Assembly: GCF_901709675.1 (NCBI RefSeq)
Contig: NC_051089.1
Span: 12,823,976 to 12,887,975, forward strand
DNA length: 64,000 bases
DNA from: Syngnathus acus
Lineage: Eukaryota > Chordata > Actinopteri > Syngnathiformes > Syngnathidae
Reading direction: 5' to 3'
The notes beneath the pieces were generated by a model. The model had not been told where the DNA came from, made no database searches, and saw only the letters and a list, made by a program, of their open reading frames with translations. Numbering within the stretch: position 1 is the stretch's first letter; every line of letters starts with the position of its first letter. The position numbers and the translations under genes were made by a program. Below, in pieces: positions 50,881 to 64,000 of the stretch.

Positions 50881-52445
50881 TATTTGCGCAAGGATAGTGC
50901 ACCTGAGTCTGTCTGACTCATAGAGAGTGCATTTGGCCCAACCGTTTCAGTTTTTGGTTAGAGACATTTATATTTAACCGATAGCTGGCCCTCCACAATC
51001 AATGCATTTGATGATGCATTTGCTTGCTGATTTGTTTCATAACTATGTGATTATAGACAATATCTTTTTAATGAAAGATTGCCCTTGGAATTGGAATTAA
51101 ATCTTGTTGCTGTCTTAATTTGCATTAAACTCGCACAGGTCTGACTGTCCAGTCCACTGCTGCTTATCATTTCTAAGGGTATATGTGGCCTCTGTGCACA
51201 TGAGATCAGGCGTTTGTGAGTTCTCATGCAGCGTGTCCAACGTGCTGTCATTGAGGAGCACACTGAGAGGATTTGCTAAACATAGCTCTTACTCCTAAGA
51301 TGCAGACACATGCCCCGTTCCTTTACAGCTTTGAGCGGAGGAACTAAGACAAAGCACAATAAATTGGGCTCGTACCAAAATCTGCAACTTGCAGAGAAAA
51401 TAGGTATGAATGTATAAGTGTAAAGGTTTGCACATTATTCAACCGGAAATTTACTGATTGAACACAAAACAGGTGAGTATTACAATTACACAGCGTTTAT
51501 TGCTCAATGGGGATATCCTTAAGAAAAACAAAACAATCTGATGTTAGATTCTTTCATTTTGTTTGTTTTCTTATTTTGCATGCCAATTGGTTTTGTCACG
51601 GTTTTCAACCGTACTATTTAAGCTCTTTCTCTCCGTGGCTCTGGAGTGAAAATGTGAGAATCGTGTGATTTATTGTGAGAACACCACAAACACACCTAAG
51701 AAGACATTCTGTTCCACGTTTGAACTCTTCACCCTCTGTCTAAGCATCAGGGTACATAAAGCGCATGCGCTACACTCTCATTGGAATTTGCAAACGGGGA
51801 GGTGCAAGGATCTATGCAGTAGACCTTGGCAAAGGAACATGCTGTATCAGATCTGTCATATATTGTAAATAAAAAATAATAATAGTCAAATACTAGCCAA
51901 TCATCTTAAAAAATTAACATTTACAGTTATCTTAGGGAGAAAAATGTACAAGTTTGAAGAAGACAAGATACCTAACAGGTGAGCAAGTTTCATATTGAGA
52001 GTCGTATGTGAATATATATTTCAGGGTACACATAGACAACAAGCATCATGTCATTAGTGAAAGGATTTTGTCTGGATGTATCAAATGCTGTAGTTATTTT
52101 TTGTGTGTAATTCTTGTAGTACACTTGGTCTTAAACTTTGCAGGTCCACATGACTGTAGTCCACCCCTGAGCGATGGTATAATAGCAGGTCAGATCAAGT
52201 AAATGGTAAATTCTTACCTTTGAGATCATTAAGTCCCCCCAAACTACGTATCTGATTTAATACTCCACAAATGTCAATAGTAACTTTAAGACGAACGTTA
52301 TCTTAACCCCTGATAAAATGGTTATTTCTTTAAGCAGAGCAAAGATATGTTAATTTTCATTGCACTCCATGTTTGTCAGAAGACAAACGATAACCTGTAT
52401 TCAAATATTATTGTAATGAAATGGAAATACAAACTCCAGTCAGTG
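50881..52445. other. No gene recognised
   Basis: Unique AT-rich intergenic DNA. Confidence 0.5.
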
Positions 52446-52600
52446 GGCCGCATCCCTGCATGTATTCGAAGTTTCCCTCGTTAAACACACCAAATTGAAA
52501 TGATCAGTTCATCCTCACGTTTTGCAGGCGCTCGATAATGATCCTAATTAATTGAATCAAGTGTGTTTACGGGGGAAACTTCGAAAAGGAATGCGGCCTG
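52446..52600. mobile_element. Foldback MITE, about 155 bp
   Basis: The left arm GGCCGCATCCC...CGAAGTTTCCCTCG...AACACACCAAATTGAA is matched in reverse complement by the right arm TTGAATCAAGTGTGTTTACG...GGGGAAACTTCGAA...GAATGCGGCC. The arms cover most of the element around a short centre. No coding capacity; class unknown. Confidence 0.65.
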
Positions 52601-52721
52601 TATTCAAAATATTTTTTTTTTATCCAACACAGTGCCGTACTCTACCACTAGTGTTACATTTAATTTGATCTGTATTACTGAATAACAATAATATGCACCA
52701 TGAACACAGCATACATTCGTA

Positions 52722-52737
52722 TTAGGGTTAGGGTTAG
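52722..52737. repeat. Short interstitial telomere-like repeat
   Basis: TTAGGGTTAGGGTTAG, two and two-thirds units of the vertebrate telomere hexamer, in otherwise ordinary DNA. A similar GGGTTAGGGTTA occurs near 14500. Confidence 0.7.
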
Positions 52738-53466
52738 TCTAAACCTACAGCAACAAATTCCAGTAATTCAACAAAATGGTTGCCAAGCGAATGAAGTCGC
52801 ACAAATAAACACAACATGGAGAAAAACTGAGATTTATTGATGAATTTAATAATTATCAGGACAATTCTGCAATCTAGAACACACATGTAATGCAATACAA
52901 ATATGTCAGAAACAATAATCCACAAAAGTTCATGACGTTTACGCACATCATCAACGGGGATTTGGTGTATCTCGTGGCCCTCCGTATGGTTTTAATACAG
53001 GCTATATGGCCCTGATGCAATATGAATTACAACTGTTAGGGGAAATAGGTGCTTTCTTTGATTCAAGGAAGTATGATGTAAAATACTACACTGGATGCCC
53101 CGTTCTCTTAGTGTGTCTGATCCATCTCTGTGTGTGCTGGATTAGGATGGCTCAGGACGGATGAGTTAATTATAGGCACCTGCTGTCTAAGCGTGGTGTG
53201 TGTTGTCAGGTGTTGCAGCATGAGGTCGGCTTGGTGCAGAGTGCAGAGAGGAAAGGCGGAGTGAGGTGTGAAATTGCGTGTGCAAATGGTTTGCCATGTG
53301 CTCTGTGCGTGTTTGCTTTCTCACTTTCTAATCGCTGACGGCTGATATCACTGACCGCTGATCAGTCATGGCACGTTTACAGGATTGTGTGAATGCAAAG
53401 AGACAAGCTTGCACACTGATAATGTTCTGCTTCAAAAATATATACTGTATCAGGCACAACATTATA
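52738..53466. other. No gene recognised
   Basis: Intergenic DNA with no identified repeat. Slightly GC-richer around 53100-53300. Confidence 0.5.
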
Positions 53467-53538
53467 TCTAGATAGATAGATAGATCGATCGTTCGATAGA
53501 TCGATCGTTCGATAGATCGATCGTTCGATAGATCGATC
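53467..53538. repeat. Compound GATA / 16-bp palindromic satellite
   Basis: A few GATA units pass into about three copies of the 16-bp unit TAGATCGATCGTTCGA. The unit carries GATCGATC-type dyads, so the array can form hairpins. The minus-strand open frame rich in S, I, R, D and Y is its translation. Confidence 0.9.
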
Positions 53539-53910
53539 AATAGACAGCAGGTCATCCTTCGGGTCCATCATCTTGATATATTTTTGGAGGTGTCTTGTTT
53601 CCTCCTGTATAGTATCCTGGACTATACAGTCCAGTCCATGGCCAACCCTCTTCCCACTTTGTATACAGCCTCAGGATGCTGAACGAAGTGGAACCCTCTG
53701 TGCATTGTAAGGAGCTTTCTTGTCTTGATATCAGTGGCTCCCTGGTCAGTAGAATTCTGTCTAATGGGAATCTGCTTCCTTACAAGGCATAGGTGTTAAT
53801 AGCCCGGCTCTTGTTCTTGCCGTTCAGCTGACTAGTCAGGGTCTGCCTCGCCCTGTATCATGTATAATCTGGATAATGCAAGCTTGCATCCTGCATCAGA
53901 TTGGAAAATG
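53539..53910. other. No gene recognised
   Basis: A GC-moderate stretch (53560-53860) between two simple-sequence arrays. It reads like old retroelement DNA but I cannot place it. Confidence 0.35.
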
Positions 53911-54148
53911 TTGGATGGATGGTTGGATAGATGGATGGATGCATGGATGCATGGATGCATGGATGATGGATGGATGGATGGATGGATGGATGGATGGATG
54001 GATGGATGGATGGATGGATGGATGGATGGGTGGATGGATGGATGGATGGATGGATGGATGGATGCGTGGATGGATGCGTGGATGGATGGATGGATGCGTG
54101 GATGGATGCGTGGATGGATGATGCATGGATGGATACATGGATAGATGG
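53911..54148. repeat. (ATGG)n array with GATGC and GCGTGG variants, about 238 bp
   Basis: ATGG tetramers with GCATGG repeats at the left and GCGTGG repeats at the right, showing local higher-order duplication. Long open frames on both strands (WMDG- and IHPS-type repeats) come from the simple sequence. Confidence 0.95.
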
Positions 54149-54641
54149 TTGACATTTAATTAATTACATTTTTGTGTTTTTTATCAACATTGTTCATCTA
54201 TGGTATACAGTTATCATTTATATGACAATTTCCAAACTTTACGATAACGTTCGTGTGTAAATAATTGATAAACGTGTAAAAGGATTTGAAAACGACAATT
54301 TACTTGATATACTGCAGGAGCTATAATACAAGCCTGTATCCTGCACAAGCCAAGTTTGGAAAAAGCTTGCTCATGTTTTATTCAAGAACCATTTGTGGAA
54401 ATAATATTAATAAAGATTCATGATTTCACCTAGGCTTGAAACCTCCACCCCTTGTCCTCCCAACATAACTATCATCTTCAACATTACAAATTGTATATCG
54501 AGTTGCATTCTGGAATATTTATGACAGCTACGTTTCCACCCCCTTTTATCACAATGCGATACATACAGTGAATATTAATTAACTAACAATCGATATTTTG
54601 TCACTAAGACAAGATGTTTTGGTTTTATTATTATATGAAAT
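54149..54641. other. No gene recognised
   Basis: AT-rich intergenic DNA. Confidence 0.5.
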
Positions 54642-54656
54642 GTGTTTTGAGAAATT

Positions 54657-54947
54657 ATTCCACCTCCGTTCCTCCCTGTGTGGAGTTTGCATGTTCTCCC
54701 CGTGCCCGCGTGGGTTTTCTCTGGGCACTCCGTTTTCCTCCCACATCTCAAAAACATGCTTGGTAGGCCGATCGAGCCCTCCAAATTGTACCTAGGTGAG
54801 AGTCCGAGTGCGAATGGTTGTTCGGCTATGCGATTGGCTGGCAACCGGTTCAGGGTGTCCCCCGTCTACTGACCGATGACTGCTGTGATACGTAGGCTCC
54901 AGCACGGCCGCGACCCCCATGGGGTCAAGTGGTACAGATAATGGATG
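54657..54947 (+). mobile_element. 5'-truncated V-SINE with 15-bp target duplication
   Basis: Begins just before the core (CCACCTCCGTTCCTCCCTGT) and lacks the tRNA head and both Pol III boxes. Core, the CTGGCAACCGGTTCAGGGTG block and a short ATAATGGATG tail are present. A perfect 15-bp duplication, GTGTTTTGAGAAATT, lies at 54642-54656 and 54948-54962. Because the duplication abuts the truncated edge, the truncation happened during insertion. Confidence 0.85.
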
Positions 54948-54962
54948 GTGTTTTGAGAAATT

Positions 54963-55367
54963 CTAAATAAGATGTAGTAAATACTTCATTGTTAAAGGGG
55001 ACAGAACTAGGTGAAATAATAAAAGCAGCAAGGACAGTGTTCTATTACTAATCTTGGCAGATTGACTCCACCCTTTTTGTCGGGAGGTGTTCTGTCGGAT
55101 CTCCAGGAAAGCCAGTTTACCTTTCCGCAAATCTCTGCAGCTGCATGTGCAAGCATCTGAGAATCTGGATCTATTTCGCATGCTGAAAAGGAAGTGGTCT
55201 GCAACTTTTTAAAGGCAGAATAACCAATTTTGAAGAGCTAAATTATTTTTTTGGGGGGGCTTCTAATTGGATTTACTAACTAACAAGCCATGACTTTGTT
55301 AATGTTCACCTGACGGATAGCAGCACAGTCTCTCTTACATACAATTTACATTCTAAACTGCTCCCAA
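54963..55367. other. Sequence upstream of candidate slc1a2 first exon
   Basis: No repeat recognised. If the candidate exon below is real, this segment would hold its promoter and 5' UTR. I see no clear TATA box or CpG cluster. Confidence 0.3.
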
Positions 55368-55375
55368 ATGAACAG
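55368..55375 (+). CDS. slc1a2: Candidate slc1a2 first coding exon (3' end)
   Basis: ATGAACAG directly precedes a strong donor, GTAAGTG. Spliced to 58138 it stays in frame and gives MNSTNKMQKQVEV. Human EAAT2, as I remember it, starts MASTEGANNMPKQVEV, with exon 1 ending inside this segment, so frame, position and the M-x-S-T start agree. The match is only a few residues and the Kozak context is poor (C at -3), so this is a hypothesis. The alternative is initiation at ATG 58148, or a first exon outside the window. Confidence 0.35.
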
Positions 55376-58137
55376 GTAAGTGCATTTGGAATCCATGTGT
55401 TGCATACAATGATGTCATACAGAAATCAATGTGGTGATTTAGACAAACATTACAAGAGAGGATTTTCAGTCAAATGATTGTTGAAGAATTTGGTTTCACA
55501 CAATATTGCCAATTTGTTGTACATTTACAGCTATTGAGCTATTTATGTGTTTGAAGATGAAATAAACTGTTTTTGTAATTGCTTTTATATCCTTTTACAA
55601 GTGTTTTGGCACTTTTATGGAATCTATTGATTAATGTTAACAGAAGCAATTTAGCTTGCAATGATAACATTTCTTTCATCTATCTTTTTAACTGTCATTT
55701 GTTTTAGCATTCTTACTTTCAGGACAATACTCGTAAAATCCACAAATCTCAAATGGGTAATCTCATACATTACATTTACCAGGCACACCTTGGTGGCACC
55801 TTGACTTTCCCTGAGAAGCCCTTTTTCAGTTACGTAACACAATTAGTCGTGTGCTGAAGGTGCTAATTTTACCCTCTTGAAAAGACTTAAGTCTCATTAA
55901 TGCTGGAATATTGGGTATCAGGCAGCCGTGATTGACTTGTCAGATCGCTTACCTCAAATGTTCCTTCAATCGTGTCGCGCAGAATTTTCTTCAGTAGTTC
56001 AAGATTTGATATGTAATTAAACCTCAAGTAGCCTGCATGGTGTTAACGCAATAATCTCTTCCTTTTCTACATCTCTTCTAACACTCCAAACAAACCTACA
56101 TTTTTCAAGGTGAAATGTTTCTCTTGTATTTTACCTTTCCAGATCAAAATAAAAAATGTTCATTTTGTACTTACTTGATAATCCAGGCGTTAAAGTCAAG
56201 AAGGTCAAACGTCTCAATGCCATGAGCTTTGTTACATAACCGCAAACGTCTGTACTCTGCACAGCAGATTTAAAGGCCGCACAGGGGAGAGCTGATCTTT
56301 AAGTCCAAGGGCTTTACGCCAAACCATAGCAAACCAACATGTTGCATCAATGGTGCGATGAAGCAGCATGAGAAAAAGTTTGGAATTAGCAGTATATCAC
56401 TGTGAGATTTGGAAGTACCAAAATGACGATAGAACTTTCAAGAGCTAGAAGTAAAATGTTTTACGTATATTTTCATTAAACTTAAGTTTTATTCCCTACA
56501 TTAGTTCGTTTTTCTGGGTTATCTGAATCGGGGAGTCATTTCTGAATCAATTTTCGATAAAGCTTGGGGAAATGAATAGTTACGGGTCAAGGAGGGAACT
56601 CGCAGAATAAACAGATGTGTTAGAATACAGTCATAGCAAATTTTGTTCGAGATAACTTTATCTTACAAACACTCAAACAAACACGACTACACATATTCAA
56701 AGTCAATGTGATTGATTTTTCCTTTTACACAAAGTTAAGAAAAAAAAACGTTTTTTTTTGTAAAGCTGTATAAAATATTTCTGGTAAAAACTGAATATTG
56801 CTTGAAGAATTTGCTCGACTATAATACACTAATTTACATAGTCGTAAAATGACCGTTTCTGAGAATTGCTGTGACGTATGAAGCCAACTTCTGACACCTA
56901 CGAGCTTTCATTCTGGCCCAGGATCATTCAATTGCATTCTACAGTCCTTCATCATTTCGCAAGTCTCCTTTGTGAAGCCAAGCCAGCAGCAAGAAGCCCT
57001 CACAAATCATTAAATCAATCATTAAAAAAAGAAGATGTGCTGAAGTGGTTTCATTTTGCCAAGCAACACATTGGCTTGCCCTAAGAAAAATGGCACACCC
57101 GTTTGTGCACTGCTGATTGTTCTCCTAAGGACAATTGGTGAGACAAATTCAAACACCCAAACACTGAATTCAATCCAGAATACACAGTACTGTGTAAACC
57201 CTGAGAAGTGTGGCGCACAACTTTCTTGGTTCCAAAAATTCAAGATCCATGAAGTGGAATTCCCAATCCAAAAGAGAATTGAAGTGGTGAAGTAAAATTG
57301 CATTTTCGGAAGCTAATCTACATACTACATGTGGAATGTTAAAAAATTGTTCCGGGAAAGAATTCCAGTTTGCAGGTTTGAGACATTGGTCAATGGCATG
57401 CTGCTATGTTTGAGTTTGAAAAATAAGACAATATTATTTTGTTTGCATTTGTGTATGTGGCAATTCAAGCTATTCCATATGATTTTGAAGTTTCAAAAGT
57501 ACTTTTTATATACTGCATATATTTTTAACAAACTGCTATTACGATTCTGAAAACTGTTTAATCGCTTTCTTTGTTGTTACGTGTGTTCCTGTTTTGACTA
57601 TTTACAACACTAAACTAGGAATTAAAGATTCTACAGAAAATACCTTATTTTTTTTGCACATCTATTTATAATCAGGAATGATTGGCAATTGATTCTAAAT
57701 TTTAAACATTGGCACGATACAGTTTTAAAATGCATTCTGTCACCTGTGCATGTACTTTATTTTTTGCATCGCAGGGCCTCAGAAAATACAAACTAACTGC
57801 AGTCTTGGCACTCATGGCACTGATTCTGAGCCTGACAACAGCCACGTAATGAATTTCCAAGTAGAAGGTTGAATATGAGTGATATTGCTCCTTATTCCAG
57901 CGCTGAAAAAAAGCAAACATACAGCCTGCTGAGTGCCAAAAGTACATAATAACCTTAACAGTTTTCCCACTGTTGAGCAAACTACTGACCAGTAAAATAG
58001 CTTCAGTTTTAAAAATTTCATTTTCTTGTACAATAAAAAGATGAAATTCACCAAGTTTAAAAGAAACGGTCAAAACAGTTCACACCTCCTTTTACCATGC
58101 TGTGAGAAAAGCTTTTTCTTGTTTTCTTCCGTCACAG
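55376..58137. other. Intergenic or slc1a2 intron 1
   Basis: AT-rich, with no repeat family or exon recognised. Open frames at 56878-57303 and 57702-58073 lie on both strands and lack splice sites in frame. Confidence 0.5.

Positions 58138-64000
<5,863 letters not shown>

Noticed and set aside
53832-54155. Open frames of about 60-107 aa, IHPS- and WMDG-type, on both strands
   Set aside because: Simple-sequence translation of the ATGG array.

Overview
This is a gene-poor, AT-rich stretch of a ray-finned fish (teleost) genome holding two recognisable protein-coding genes, both on the + strand. The evidence for a teleost is the dispersed repeat content: several copies of a tRNA-headed V-SINE with (ATGG)n tails, short hAT-like and TA-flanked mariner/pogo-like inverted-repeat elements, and RTE- and L2/CR1-type LINE debris. 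The genes themselves have vertebrate exon structure. The SINE subfamily looks like what I associate with pipefishes and seahorses, but that is a weak impression. No prokaryotic operon, CRISPR array, phage or defence system is present. I found no undescribed multi-gene system.

Layout. 1-45.0 kb: no gene recognised. It is single-copy AT-rich DNA with old transposon pieces: a hAT-like MITE with an 8-bp target duplication (0.9-1.2 kb), a V-SINE (2.3-2.6 kb), a probable solo LTR (3.9-4.5 kb), a SINE split by a MITE (4.65-5.18 kb), a pogo-like element with a broken protein tail (7.1-7.7 kb), a LINE reverse-transcriptase fossil (14.7-15.7 kb), a MITE inside a palindromic target (18.0 kb), two near-complete V-SINEs with target duplications (20.8 and 29.8 kb), and microsatellites. 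45.0-48.1 kb: an inverted-repeat element, a CRE/ETS-bearing promoter candidate, and slc35c1 (Golgi GDP-fucose transporter), complete in two coding exons, 363 aa. 48.1-58.1 kb: intergenic or slc1a2 intron 1, with a foldback element, two simple-sequence arrays, a 5'-truncated SINE and a candidate slc1a2 first exon ending at 55375. 58.1-64.0 kb: slc1a2 (EAAT2/GLT-1 glial glutamate transporter), nine coding exons read to the window edge, 491 codons from the first ATG seen, truncated at the right end.

The two genes do unrelated jobs: slc35c1 supplies GDP-fucose to the Golgi lumen for fucosylation, and slc1a2 clears synaptic glutamate. They share strand and neighbourhood only. All exon boundaries were placed by hand from GT/AG sites, reading-frame continuity and remembered family sequence; no alignment was run.
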